A stretch of DNA of 64,000 bases, taken from positions 1 to 64,000 of the forward strand of contig NZ_WOSX01000004.1 of the NCBI RefSeq assembly GCF_011516735.1, read 5' to 3'. How positions within the stretch are numbered: position 1 is the first letter of the stretch; every line of letters begins with the position of its first letter. The notes under the pieces were generated by a model. The model searched no databases. It saw nothing but the letters and a program-made list of their open reading frames with translations, and was not told the DNA's origin. Source of the DNA: Acetobacter fallax. GTDB taxonomy: Bacteria > Pseudomonadota > Alphaproteobacteria > Acetobacterales > Acetobacteraceae. Shown here piece after piece: positions 27,557-36,158 of the stretch. The translations under genes and the position numbers were made by a program.

Positions 27557-28177
27557 TTACGGGCGGCGGCCTTCGTTCCCGTGGCTGGAGGTGCCGTTAC
27601 CGGAGACAGGACCGGGCGGGATGGGGCGCAGGCGTTCGGGGATCGTGAGGCCGAGGCGGTTGGGGATGTCCCAGATTTCCCGGACGACGGCAGTGATCTC
27701 AAAGCCGGCTTTGAGATAGGCGGGAAGTGCGCGGGGATGGTCGGCGGAACAGGTGTTGACCGTGACGCGCAAGGGGTGGGGCGCCCAGATGATGTCCACG
27801 ACGTTGCTCAGGAAGGTGCTGCCGATGCTGCGTCCGATCGCGTCTGGCAGGAGGCCGAAATAGGCCAGGTTGACGATATTCCAGGGCAGAGTTTCAAGTT
27901 CGAAGAAGCCGCGGAGATACTGGCCTTCCCGGAGGAGGTAAACGCGGCGGCCGGGTTCGGCGAGGAGTGCGGCAAGATCTTTGTCTGACATGACCTGACG
28001 CATCCACCAGCAATAATCCCGGCCGACGCGGTCATAGAGATCACGGTAGAACGCGACGGACGGATGGGGCTCGTGAGTGATGCTCCATCCGGCCGGGAGT
28101 GGCGGAGCCGGTTTTGCGGGCGGGTGGAGCATCTCCATGAAGGTGACATCCACGATCGCCCGGGTGGTCGGTTCCAT
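27557..28177 (-). CDS. GNAT-like acetyltransferase next to rpoD
   Basis: Probable GNAT-fold acyltransferase of 206 residues. Supporting blocks are VAFYRDLYDRVGRDYCWWMRQVMSDKDLAALL, RRVYLLREGQYLRGFFELE (beta strands of the core), a central NIVNLAYFGLLPDAIGRSIGSTFLS that occupies the acetyl-CoA loop position, and NTCSADHPRALPAYLKAGFEI, a typical GNAT C-terminal motif. Substrate unknown. It begins only 4 nt after the rpoD stop, so it is very likely read from the rpoD transcript. The long plus-strand frame overlapping it (27200-27988) has no motifs and is considered a shadow. Confidence 0.83.
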   Translation of the reverse strand: MEPTTRAIVDVTFMEMLHPPAKPAPPLPAGWSITHEPHPSVAFYRDLYDRVGRDYCWWMRQVMSDKDLAALLAEPGRRVYLLREGQYLRGFFELETLPWNIVNLAYFGLLPDAIGRSIGSTFLSNVVDIIWAPHPLRVTVNTCSADHPRALPAYLKAGFEITAVVREIWDIPNRLGLTIPERLRPIPPGPVSGNGTSSHGNEGRRP

Positions 28178-28181
28178 GGAC

Positions 28182-30167
28182 TCAGTTATCGTCGAGGAAG
28201 GACCGGAGTTTACGGCTGCGGCTCGGGTGTTTGAGTTTACGCAGGGCTTTGGCTTCGATCTGACGGATACGTTCGCGGGTGACGTTGAACTGCTGTCCGA
28301 CTTCTTCCAGCGTGTGGTCGGTGTTCATACCGATACCGAAACGCATGCGCAGGACGCGTTCTTCACGAGGCGTGAGGGAAGCGAGGACGCGGGTCGTGGC
28401 TTCGCGCAGGTTGGTCTGAATCGCGGCTTCGAGCGGAATGACAGCGCTCTTATCCTCGATGAAGTCACCCAGGTGGCTGTCTTCCTCGTCACCGATCGGG
28501 GTTTCGAGAGAGATCGGCTCTTTGGCAATTTTGAGAACCTTGCGGACCTTTTCCAGTGGCATGCCGAGTTTTTCGGCCAGTTCTTCCGGGGCGGGTTCGC
28601 GGCCGATTTCGTGCAGCATCTGGCGTGAGGTACGGACCAGTTTATTGATCGTTTCGATCATGTGCACGGGGATACGGATGGTGCGGGCCTGATCGGCGAT
28701 CGAGCGGGTGATGGCCTGTCTGATCCACCATGTCGCGTAGGTCGAGAACTTGTAGCCGCGCCGGTATTCGAACTTATCGACGGCCTTCATCAGGCCGATA
28801 TTGCCTTCCTGAATGAGATCGAGGAACTGCAGGCCGCGATTGGTATATTTTTTGGCGATGGAAATGACGAGACGGAGATTGGCCTCGATCATCTCTTTCT
28901 TGGCGCGGGCGGAATCGCGTTCGCCACGACCGACGGTGGCGTAGACGCGGCGGAATTCGCTGACCGAGAGGCCGGTATCCTGGGCGAGGTCCGCGACCTG
29001 GCTGCGGAGATCGGCCATGGTGTCAGGATGTTTGGCGACGAGGTTTTTCCAGCCCTTGCCAGGGAGGGTGGCGATCATGTCCATCCAGCCCGGATCGATT
29101 TCGTGCTGGCGGTATTTGATCAGGAAGTCTTCGCGCGAGACCTTGCAGCTTTCCGCGAGGCGGAGCATGCGGCCTTCGAGAACATTGAGGTTCTGGAACA
29201 GCTCTTTGAGCTGCATGACCAGTTCCTCGATGCGGTTGTTATGCAGGTGAACCTGCTCGACTTTCGCGACGAGTTCGGCGCGGAGCTTGAGATAGGCCTT
29301 TTCGATTTTGTCCGTGGTTTCCTCGCCGGCGACGAGCGCTTCGATACGCTTGTCCTGCATTTTCTGCAGTCTGTCGTAGAGCGGCTCGATCTCGTCGAAC
29401 TGGAGGAGGATGTCGGGCTTGAGTTTTTCTTCGAGCGCGGAAAGGGAGAGGCCGCTCCCCTCGCCTTCTCCGCCTTCGGCCTCTTCTGCATCGTCCGGCT
29501 CTTCTGTCTCGGCTTCTTCGCCTTCGGCGCCTTCCGCCGGGACGCCTTCAGGGCCGTTGGCTTCGGCCTGCATGGCTTCGAGATCGACGATGTCGCGCAG
29601 GAGCATGTCGCCGACTTTGAGGCGTTCATGCCAGGAGATGATGGCGCGGAAGGTCAGCGGGCTTTCGCAGAGGCCGCCGATCATTTCATCGCGGCCGGCC
29701 TCGATGCGCTTGGCGATGGCGATTTCGCCCTCGCGGGACAGCAGTTCGACGGAGCCCATCTCGCGCAGATACATGCGGACCGGATCATCGGTGCGGCCAA
29801 CATTCTCGCTGACGTTGCCGCGGGTCGCAGCGGCGCCTTCCGGGCCGGGCTCGGCTTCGGCCTCGGCTTCCTCTTCCTCGTCGCTGTCGGCGGCTTTTTC
29901 CTCGGTACCCTCCGACTCATCGTTATCTTCGTTTTCGACGACCTGGATGCCCATTTCGGACAGCACGGCCATGACATCCTCGATCTGTTCGGAGGACATC
30001 TGGTCCTGTGGCAGGACGGCGTTAAGTTCGTCGAACGTGATGTAGCCACGCTCGCGGCCTTTGGCGATCAGGCGCTTGACGGCGCCGGACTGTGTATCGA
30101 GGAGGGTGTTGTCGCTGTCCTGGTCGCCGGAGGTCGCGGCATTGCCAGCAGCAGTCTTTGTCGCCAT
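28182..30167 (-). CDS. rpoD: RNA polymerase primary sigma factor (sigma-70)
   Basis: Housekeeping sigma factor of 661 residues. An acidic region 1.1 is followed by region 1.2 ([31 protein letters not shown]), a Glu-rich non-conserved insert, region 2 ([68 protein letters not shown]), region 3 ([14 protein letters not shown]) and region 4 with the -35-binding helix-turn-helix ([32 protein letters not shown]). The frame opens 11 codons upstream, but the ATG at 30167 (MATKTAAGN) is preferred because it follows a purine-rich site and a clear -10 box. It is downstream of dnaG with its own promoter, as in the ancestral macromolecular synthesis operon. Confidence 0.97.
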   Translation of the reverse strand: MATKTAAGNAATSGDQDSDNTLLDTQSGAVKRLIAKGRERGYITFDELNAVLPQDQMSSEQIEDVMAVLSEMGIQVVENEDNDESEGTEEKAADSDEEEEAEAEAEPGPEGAAATRGNVSENVGRTDDPVRMYLREMGSVELLSREGEIAIAKRIEAGRDEMIGGLCESPLTFRAIISWHERLKVGDMLLRDIVDLEAMQAEANGPEGVPAEGAEGEEAETEEPDDAEEAEGGEGEGSGLSLSALEEKLKPDILLQFDEIEPLYDRLQKMQDKRIEALVAGEETTDKIEKAYLKLRAELVAKVEQVHLHNNRIEELVMQLKELFQNLNVLEGRMLRLAESCKVSREDFLIKYRQHEIDPGWMDMIATLPGKGWKNLVAKHPDTMADLRSQVADLAQDTGLSVSEFRRVYATVGRGERDSARAKKEMIEANLRLVISIAKKYTNRGLQFLDLIQEGNIGLMKAVDKFEYRRGYKFSTYATWWIRQAITRSIADQARTIRIPVHMIETINKLVRTSRQMLHEIGREPAPEELAEKLGMPLEKVRKVLKIAKEPISLETPIGDEEDSHLGDFIEDKSAVIPLEAAIQTNLREATTRVLASLTPREERVLRMRFGIGMNTDHTLEEVGQQFNVTRERIRQIEAKALRKLKHPSRSRKLRSFLDDN

Positions 30168-30190
30168 TCCCGGAATATCTCCCCGTGTCC

Positions 30191-30222
30191 GCCTCTCCAC
30201 CGTGAGAGGCAGTACAATTATA
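30191..30222 (-). promoter_or_regulatory. rpoD -10 box and 5'-terminal mRNA hairpin
   Basis: On the minus strand a consensus TATAAT lies at 30217-30222, preceded by only a weak -35 candidate. A perfect 7-bp hairpin GCCTCTC/GAGAGGC with a 6-nt loop occupies 30191-30210. Transcription starting about 7 nt after the -10 box would begin at or one base before this hairpin, placing it at the extreme 5' end of the rpoD mRNA, 23 nt before the ATG. Confidence 0.6.
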
Positions 30223-30359
30223 CACTTAATTTGAATTAGGCAGGGTGGAGGTGGTCGATCCGGGGGTGGAAGTCAAGACCCCGGCATTCTTTTCGATCCA
30301 ACGCTTTCAGGCTGCCTGCGGTTTTTTCCTCTGGTTTCTGTTTTTCTGCCCGGCCCCTG

Positions 30360-32234
30360 TCAGCAGGAGTCGTCCTCCAGGCGGCGGAGAGACGTGAGGG
30401 CCAGGATACGCATTCTCAATCTGTCCCACTGTGCCGCGTCCACTCCGTCGCGCATCGCGGCTTCATTATCGCGGGCAATATCGGCTTCGAAAGCGGCGCG
30501 GTTGGTGGAGGCATAAAAATGCCACCACTGGACTTCGGGCGGGGTGTCCATCAGGCCGTCATCGACCTGTTTTCCGGGCTTTTTGATGCAGGTCGTACGG
30601 ATAAGAGCTTTGGCCCTGGGGCCGAGGCCCTGCTGAGTAAGAACATCCATCATACGGGCAAAGACAGTGTCTTCGTCCGGGTAATCATCGAACATGGTGC
30701 CGGAAGCGGTGCAGTCAAGGACGGCGGCGCGAAGTTCGGCGAGATCCGGCGGCAGATCGAGCTGGCACCAGGCGTCTGCGACGCTGCCGGTCAGGCGGGG
30801 ATAACGGAGCACCAGGGCGGTGAGTATGGCTAGTTTGGCGGCGGTGCCGTCCAGTGGCGTGTCAGGGGCTGAGGGGCCGGCGGGCGCTGTCCAGGAGGAT
30901 GCGGAGGTGTTGCCGAAGCCTTTACTGCCGGGTTTACTCCCTTTCCTGCCTCTGTAGGTCTGGAAGAAGCGATCGAGCAGGGAGGAACGGTATTCGCCGG
31001 CGAGGGATTTGTCGGCAATTTTTCCGGTGGCTTCGACGAGACGGGCGCGCAGGGTGGCGCGCTGTTCGGGAGTCGGGTTTGGTGGCGTGCCTTCGGCGAG
31101 GAGGTCGAAGAGGATATCGGCGAGCGGGCGGGCGCTGGTGAAAAACTGTTCGGTGGTTGCGCGGCCTTTTGTGCGGATGAGGCTGTCGGGGTCTTCGCCT
31201 TCGGGGAGCATGCAGAAGCGCAGGCCGCGTTCGGTGGAGAGCAGCGGCAGGGCGGTTTCGGCGGCTTTGATGGCGGCGCGGCGACCGGCGGTGTCACCAT
31301 CGAAGCAGAGGATGGGGGATGGGGCGACCTGCCAGAGGATTTCGAGCTGTTCGGGGGTCAGGGCGGTGCCGAGGGGGGCGACGGCTCCGGTGAAGCCGGC
31401 CTGATGGAGGGCGATGACATCCATGTAGCCTTCGACGACGATGGCCTCGATGTGGTGTGCGCCTTTCGGGCGGGGTGCGCGGATGGCGGCGCGGGCGCGG
31501 TCGAGGCCGAAGAGGAGTCGGCGCTTGGAGAAGAGCGCGGTTTCGGGACCGTTGAGGTATTTGGGCTGGCGGTCTCCGAGGATGCGTCCGCCGAAGGAGA
31601 CGAGATCGCCTCTGCGGTCGCGGATCGGGAAGGTGACACGGCCCCAGAAGAGTTCGCCTTTCGGGCGGCCTTCCTCGTCGGCGCTCATGAGACCGGCTTC
31701 GACGAGGGCTTCGGGGGTAATGTTCTGTTCGCGGAGGGCTGAGACGAGGGCGCCGCGTTTGTCGCTGGCCCAGCCGAGGCCGAAGCTGGTGATGGTGTCG
31801 TCGGTCAGGCCGCGTTTGCGGAGGTAATCGAGGCCGGGGCGGCCTTCGGGCTGCCGGAGCGTGTGGGTCCAGAGGCGCTGGGCGGCTTCGAGGACGTCGC
31901 CGAGGGTTCGGGCGCGGACGGCCTGTTCGCGGGCCTGGGGGGTGGCTTTGGGGACTTCGAGGCCGGCTTCGGAAGCGAGGTTTTCCACGGCTTCGGGGAA
32001 CGATTTTCCCTCGATCTGCATGACGAAGCTGATGACATCGCCGTGCACGCCGCAGCCGAAGCAGTGGTAGTGGTCGTCATAGACGTAGAATGAGGGTGTT
32101 TTTTCGCCGTGGAAGGGGCAGCAGCCTTTCCAGTTCCGGCCTGAGCGGCTGAGCTTCACGCGGCGGCCGATCAGGGGGGCGATCGGGGTGCGGGCCCGGA
32201 GTTCGTCGAGGAAGGCGGCGTCGATGGTGCTCAT
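30360..32234 (-). CDS. dnaG: DNA primase
   Basis: Makes RNA primers for replication, acting with DnaB helicase. The 624 residues show the N-terminal CHC2 zinc-binding domain (CCPFHGEKTPSF and YHCFGCGVHGDVISF), the Toprim catalytic core (VVEGYMDVIALHQAGFTGAVAPLGTALT and CFDGDTAGRRAAIKA), and a C-terminal helicase-interaction domain. The ATG at 32234 gives the family start (STIDAAFLDELRARTPI); 24 upstream codons in frame look like leader sequence. It lies upstream of rpoD, with yqeY next in the opposite direction of travel across a 616-bp gap. Confidence 0.96.
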   Translation of the reverse strand: MSTIDAAFLDELRARTPIAPLIGRRVKLSRSGRNWKGCCPFHGEKTPSFYVYDDHYHCFGCGVHGDVISFVMQIEGKSFPEAVENLASEAGLEVPKATPQAREQAVRARTLGDVLEAAQRLWTHTLRQPEGRPGLDYLRKRGLTDDTITSFGLGWASDKRGALVSALREQNITPEALVEAGLMSADEEGRPKGELFWGRVTFPIRDRRGDLVSFGGRILGDRQPKYLNGPETALFSKRRLLFGLDRARAAIRAPRPKGAHHIEAIVVEGYMDVIALHQAGFTGAVAPLGTALTPEQLEILWQVAPSPILCFDGDTAGRRAAIKAAETALPLLSTERGLRFCMLPEGEDPDSLIRTKGRATTEQFFTSARPLADILFDLLAEGTPPNPTPEQRATLRARLVEATGKIADKSLAGEYRSSLLDRFFQTYRGRKGSKPGSKGFGNTSASSWTAPAGPSAPDTPLDGTAAKLAILTALVLRYPRLTGSVADAWCQLDLPPDLAELRAAVLDCTASGTMFDDYPDEDTVFARMMDVLTQQGLGPRAKALIRTTCIKKPGKQVDDGLMDTPPEVQWWHFYASTNRAAFEADIARDNEAAMRDGVDAAQWDRLRMRILALTSLRRLEDDSC

Positions 32235-32450
32235 GGGGCGGGTGCTGCGGGCTCCGGGGTGTGTGGGGGTGTTCCTTTTATGGGGTGGAAGAGGGTTTGC
32301 AACCATGGGGGATTACGGACTTCTTCTGTTTTCCGGCTCTGCCGCCGGGTGCTGTGTTCATGCAGATCCTTTGTCTTCTGGCGTGGCGCTCCGGAAATTC
32401 AGTGACACCGTAAGGGAGTTCATCGATTCTGACCGGAGCACGGGAATGGC

Positions 32451-32603
32451 GTGGGGGCGCCGATTACAATTGAGTGGCTGGAGGATGACCATCTGGTCCG
32501 AACGGTCCTGCCTGCAGGTCTGCCGGGCTCTGACATTCGGGTGCGGAATCTGACTGTGACTGAACAGCGTGGGAATCTGCACCCGTGTTTTGTTATTCAC
32601 TGA
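32451..32603 (+). CDS. Possible small protein in the dnaG-yqeY gap
   Basis: A GTG-initiated frame of 50 codons with strikingly protein-like content: GAPITIEWLEDDHLVRTVL, then PAGLPGSDIRVRNLTV and RGNLHPCFVIH. Alternating hydrophobic residues suggest beta strands. A weak GGGAA lies just upstream. There is no family match that I recognise. It could be an intact small gene or the 5' remnant of a longer one that has decayed. The surrounding gap (32235-32450) shows nothing else. Confidence 0.35.
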   Translation: MGAPITIEWLEDDHLVRTVLPAGLPGSDIRVRNLTVTEQRGNLHPCFVIH

Positions 32604-32850
32604 GGACTGACAGCGTGCAGTGCTGCAACAGCGGACCAGCTTTTGCGGGTAGTCGTGGTGCGATGGCATATGCGGGAAATTTCGCGCGGCATCGGTGAGG
32701 GAGAAGCATCTGTCTGATACGGGTTTTGCGGGCTGGACTGGTCAGCGGAACTGCTTTTTCCGGTGCGTCCCTTTACGGGGTCCGCGGCGATGCCCCGGAA
32801 AGTCACGCGCCCTGATCGGGGCGCGCCTGTAAGAAATACGGATCGTTTTT
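32604..32850. other. Gene-free stretch with a GC hairpin downstream of yqeY
   Basis: No gene seen. A perfect 7-bp stem CGCGCCC/GGGCGCG with a 6-nt loop (32806-32825) lies about 25 nt after the yqeY stop on the minus strand. It lacks a clear U tract, so it is only a possible transcription or RNA-processing stop. Confidence 0.35.
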
Positions 32851-33321
32851 TCAGCCTGCGCTGAGGCCGGACTTCACCAGGCCATTGGCGCGGCCGAGGT
32901 CGAGGGAGGCGCCGAATTTTGTTTTCAGGGCGCCCATGACCTTGCCCATGTCTTTCATGGTGGTGGCGCCGGTATCGCTGATGGCGGCTTTGACGGCGGC
33001 TTCGAGGGCGGCGTCATCCATTTCGGCGGGGAGGTATTCCTGGATCAGGGCGATTTCGGCCTGTTCCTTTTCGGCGAGGTCTTCACGGCCGCCTTCGAGG
33101 TACATTTTCACTGAGTCCGTGCGGGATTTGACCATGCTGCGGAGGGTGCCGGTCAGGTCGTCCTCGCTGAGTTCCTTCCCGGAGACGCGGGCGGCGATGT
33201 CGGCGTCCTTGATTTTGGCGGTGATCATGCGGAGGGCGCCGACGCGATCCTTCTGGCCGCTTTTCATGGCGGTTTTCGTGTCTTCGGTGAGACGGGTGCG
33301 GAGGGAAGTGGGCTCGGTCAT
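32851..33321 (-). CDS. yqeY: GatB/YqeY domain protein
   Basis: A 156-residue stand-alone YqeY protein, similar to the C-terminal tRNA-binding domain of GatB; proposed to influence tRNA-dependent amidation but not firmly characterised. Signature segments are LRTRLTEDTKTAMKSGQKDRVGALRMITAKIKDADI, AEKEQAEIALIQEYLPAEMDDAAL and MKDMGKVMGALKTKFGASLDLGRANGLVKSGL. It is divergent from the HTH-CarA gene and shares a 153-nt regulatory region with it. The yqeY-dnaG-rpoD order with carA opposite is a recurring alphaproteobacterial arrangement. Confidence 0.93.
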   Translation of the reverse strand: MTEPTSLRTRLTEDTKTAMKSGQKDRVGALRMITAKIKDADIAARVSGKELSEDDLTGTLRSMVKSRTDSVKMYLEGGREDLAEKEQAEIALIQEYLPAEMDDAALEAAVKAAISDTGATTMKDMGKVMGALKTKFGASLDLGRANGLVKSGLSAG

Positions 33322-33407
33322 GGACGGTCTCCGGTCAATGTCTGGGGACGGGTGGCGAAGGGGTCTGCTCAGAGAACATTTTTCCCACTTCCCTCACCTG
33401 CCCTGTG

Positions 33408-33426
33408 GTGGGAATTTTCTTCCCAC
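33408..33426. promoter_or_regulatory. Perfect dyad GTGGGAA-N5-TTCCCAC upstream of carA
   Basis: A 19-bp perfect inverted repeat lies 48 nt before the HTH-CarA start and 86 nt before the yqeY start, in the shared divergent region. A further TTCCCAC half-site is at 33382-33388. No U tract follows, so it is more likely an operator than a terminator. The regulator is unknown; the helix-turn-helix at the front of CarA is an obvious candidate. Confidence 0.5.
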
Positions 33427-33474
33427 GGACGGTTGGGACTGATATGGAGGTCAGCAATCAGGGGGATATTCGGA

Positions 33475-34935
33475 ATGTCTCTGTCAGTCGAGACTATCAT
33501 TGAGCGCATCGGCGGTGCGGAAAAAATCGCGTTGCTGACGGGTGTGGGCACCGAGGCTGTGCGCAAATGGCGTCAGGCGCGGGCGATTCCGCCGAAGCAC
33601 TGGCCTGTTGTCGCCAGGGCGAGCGGTGTTTCGATTGACGATCTTCAGCCTGCCGGGTCCGGCGGCGGGAGTGTTTCCCCTGAATTTTCCTCCAGTGACC
33701 AGAAGCGGGATTCCATGATGTCCGAGCATAGTGGTGCAGTGTCCGGTGAAATCCCATTGGGAGACATTCCTGAGGGCGCCACGGCGGCGCTGGTTCTGGC
33801 GGATGGCACAGTGTTGTGGGGCCTGGGTTTTGGCGCGCCGGCCACGGGTGAGGCGATCGGGGAGATCTGTTTCTCGACCGGCATGACCGGGTATCAGGAG
33901 ACGCTGACCGATCCGTCCTTTGCCGGGCAGATCATCACGTTTACCTTTCCGCATATCGGCAATGTGGGCGCCAATCCGGAAGATGATGAGGCGTCGCGGG
34001 TTTCGGCGCGCGGGCTGGTGGTGAAGCAGGATCTGACGGAGCCTGCGAACTGGCGGGCGGCTGAGAGTCTGGATGCGTGGCTGAAGGAGCGCGGGGTTCC
34101 GGGGATTTGCGGTGTGGATACGCGGGCGTTGACGCTGCGGATTCGGGATCAGGGACCACAGACGGCTGTTCTGGGGCATGTTGTTGACGGCAGGCTGGAT
34201 GTTGCGGCGCTGAAGAAGGCGGCTGTGTCCTGGCCGGGTCTTGAGGGCATGGATCTGGCGAAGGTTGTGACCTGTGAGAAACGATATGGCTGGTCTCAGG
34301 GTGTGTGGGAGTGGCCGTCCACGACGAAGGCATTGCCGGCGAAGCTGCGCAGGGTTGTGGCGGTCGATTATGGTGCGAAGCGGAACATTCTGCGGTGTCT
34401 GGCGACGGCGGGCTGTGATGTGACGGTCGTTCCGGCGACGACCTCGGCTGAGGAAATTCTGGCGCTGAAGCCGGAGGGGGTGTTCCTCTCGAATGGTCCG
34501 GGCGATCCGGCGGCGACGGCGTCTTATGCTGTCCCGGCGATCCGCGGGGTTCTGGATGCGGGGGTTCCTGTGTTCGGGATCTGTCTGGGACATCAGTTGC
34601 TGGCGCTGGCGCTGGGCGGGAAGACGTACAAGCTGGAGCGCGGGCATCGGGGGGCGAACCAGCCGGTGAAGGATCTGGCGACGGGTCGTGTTGAAATCAC
34701 CAGTCAGAATCATGGATTTGCGGTGGATGAAGCATCGCTGCCGAACGAGGTTCGGGTGACGCATGTGAGTCTGTTCGATAAGTCGAACGAGGGGATTGCC
34801 TCGAACACGCTTCCGGCGTTTTCGGTGCAGTATCATCCTGAGGCCAGCCCGGGCCCTTCGGACAGTTTTTATCTGTTCGAGCGGTTTGTGGCGATGATGG
34901 ACGCGAATCAGGCTGCGGGCGCGAAGGCGGGCTGA
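33475..34935 (+). CDS. carA: Carbamoyl-phosphate synthase small subunit with N-terminal HTH-like domain
   Basis: Glutaminase subunit that feeds ammonia to CarB for pyrimidine and arginine synthesis. The C-terminal 405 residues are standard CarA: GEICFSTGMTGYQETLTDPSFAGQI, CGVDTRALTLRIR, FLSNGPGDPA, the nucleophile elbow FGICLGHQLLALALG and the His-Glu pair in YHPEASPGPSD. In front of it, in the same frame without a stop, lies a helix-turn-helix-like module of about 60 residues (SVETIIERIGGAEKIALLTG, TEAVRKWRQARAIPPKHWP, VARASGVSIDDL) and a Gly/Ser-rich linker. The ATG at 33475 has a GGGGGA site. Alternative ATGs at 33715/33718 would yield a normal CarA but have a poor site and leave the HTH segment without its own stop. 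A single 486-residue fusion is therefore favoured. Confidence 0.88.
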   Translation: MSLSVETIIERIGGAEKIALLTGVGTEAVRKWRQARAIPPKHWPVVARASGVSIDDLQPAGSGGGSVSPEFSSSDQKRDSMMSEHSGAVSGEIPLGDIPEGATAALVLADGTVLWGLGFGAPATGEAIGEICFSTGMTGYQETLTDPSFAGQIITFTFPHIGNVGANPEDDEASRVSARGLVVKQDLTEPANWRAAESLDAWLKERGVPGICGVDTRALTLRIRDQGPQTAVLGHVVDGRLDVAALKKAAVSWPGLEGMDLAKVVTCEKRYGWSQGVWEWPSTTKALPAKLRRVVAVDYGAKRNILRCLATAGCDVTVVPATTSAEEILALKPEGVFLSNGPGDPAATASYAVPAIRGVLDAGVPVFGICLGHQLLALALGGKTYKLERGHRGANQPVKDLATGRVEITSQNHGFAVDEASLPNEVRVTHVSLFDKSNEGIASNTLPAFSVQYHPEASPGPSDSFYLFERFVAMMDANQAAGAKAG

Positions 34936-34944
34936 TTTCGGTTT

Positions 34945-36150
34945 ATGGACCCTGTTCGCAACCCTTATGTGCCGGGCGCCGGGGCGTCTCCGCCTGAGCT
35001 GGCGGGACGGCAGGAGCTGTTTACGCAGGCCGGGATTGTGTTGCAGCGGGCGCTGATCGGGAAGAGTGCGCGCAGTTTCATTGCGACCGGGTTGCGGGGT
35101 GTGGGCAAGACGGTTGTTCTGGGGCGGGTTCAGCAGCTTGCGGAGAGCGCGGGTTATCGGACGTGCTTTGTTGAGGCGCATGAGGACAAGTCGCTGGGGC
35201 AGCTTCTGGCGCCGCCGTTTCGGAAGATGATGCTGGAGCTGGACCGGGTTGGCGCGGTGACGGAGCAGGTGAAGCGGGGTCTTCGGGTTCTGAAAAGCTT
35301 TGCTGGTGGCTTGCGGATTCATCATCCTCTTGGGTTCATGATTGATCTGGATGTTGATCCTGAGAAGGGCACGGCGGATAGCGGGGATCTGGAGACGGAT
35401 CTGCCGGATATGGTGTCGGCCATCGGGCTGGCGGCGCGGTCCCGTCATACGGGGATTGCGATCTTTATTGATGAGATCCAGTATCTTTCTGAGAAAGACA
35501 TGGGTGCTCTGATCATGGCGATGCATCGGGTGATGCGTGAGGGACTGCCTGTGGTTCTGGCCGGAGCGGGGCTGCCGCATGTGGTGGCGCTGACGGGGCA
35601 GTCGAAATCCTATGCGGAGCGGCTCTTTGCTTTTCCGGAACTGGGGCCGCTTTCGGATGAGGAATCCGCTGATGCGTTGCGGACGCCGGCGGAGCGCGAG
35701 GGGGTGAATTTCACCTCTGAGGCGGTGGCCGAGGTGATCCGGATTACGCAGGGCTATCCGTATTTTCTGCAGGAATGGGCTTATCATGCGTGGAATGTCG
35801 CGCATGGGAATGCCATTCTGGCGGGGGATATTCAGGTGGCGACGGAGGTGTCCCTGACGTCTCTGGATGCGGGTTTTTTCCGGATGCGTTATGAGCGGCT
35901 GACGCCGCGCGAGCGGATGTATTGCCAGGCCATTGCGGAACTTGGTGTTGGCGCGCACCGGTCCGGGCAGATTGCGGAGCAGATGGGTTCCAGCACGCGG
36001 GCGGTGGCGCCGCTTCGGAATGCGCTGATCCGCAAGGGCATGATCTACAGTCCGGCGCATGGCGACATTGCTTTTACTGTGCCGCTTTTTGAAAATTATC
36101 TTCAACGTATCAAAGCCATGGGTTCTGACCCGGCCGACGCAGAGGACTGA
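34945..36150 (+). CDS. AAA+ ATPase lodged between carA and carB
   Basis: A 401-residue P-loop ATPase of the Orc1/Cdc6- or STAND-like group. Walker A is in [19 protein letters not shown], Walker B in [18 protein letters not shown], a sensor-like [11 protein letters not shown] follows, and after that comes the lid region ([42 protein letters not shown]) and a C-terminal winged-helix segment ([16 protein letters not shown] ... [30 protein letters not shown]). It starts 9 nt after carA and ends 8 nt before carB, so it is co-transcribed with both. Such ATPases often act with nucleic acid or in mobile-element and toxin-antitoxin settings; a link to carbamoyl phosphate synthesis is not known to me. 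Base composition matches its neighbours. Confidence 0.9.
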   Translation: MDPVRNPYVPGAGASPPELAGRQELFTQAGIVLQRALIGKSARSFIATGLRGVGKTVVLGRVQQLAESAGYRTCFVEAHEDKSLGQLLAPPFRKMMLELDRVGAVTEQVKRGLRVLKSFAGGLRIHHPLGFMIDLDVDPEKGTADSGDLETDLPDMVSAIGLAARSRHTGIAIFIDEIQYLSEKDMGALIMAMHRVMREGLPVVLAGAGLPHVVALTGQSKSYAERLFAFPELGPLSDEESADALRTPAEREGVNFTSEAVAEVIRITQGYPYFLQEWAYHAWNVAHGNAILAGDIQVATEVSLTSLDAGFFRMRYERLTPRERMYCQAIAELGVGAHRSGQIAEQMGSSTRAVAPLRNALIRKGMIYSPAHGDIAFTVPLFENYLQRIKAMGSDPADAED

Positions 36151-36158
36151 GACGACCC

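Noticed and set aside
27200..27988. 262-codon plus-strand frame opposite the GNAT-like gene
   Set aside because: It spans the ends of two minus-strand genes and the gap between them; no motif is present, while the GNAT frame has recognisable blocks.
28662..30239. Plus-strand frame of 525 codons opposite rpoD
   Set aside because: Mirror of the acidic sigma-factor sequence; no motif, and it runs against conserved sigma regions.
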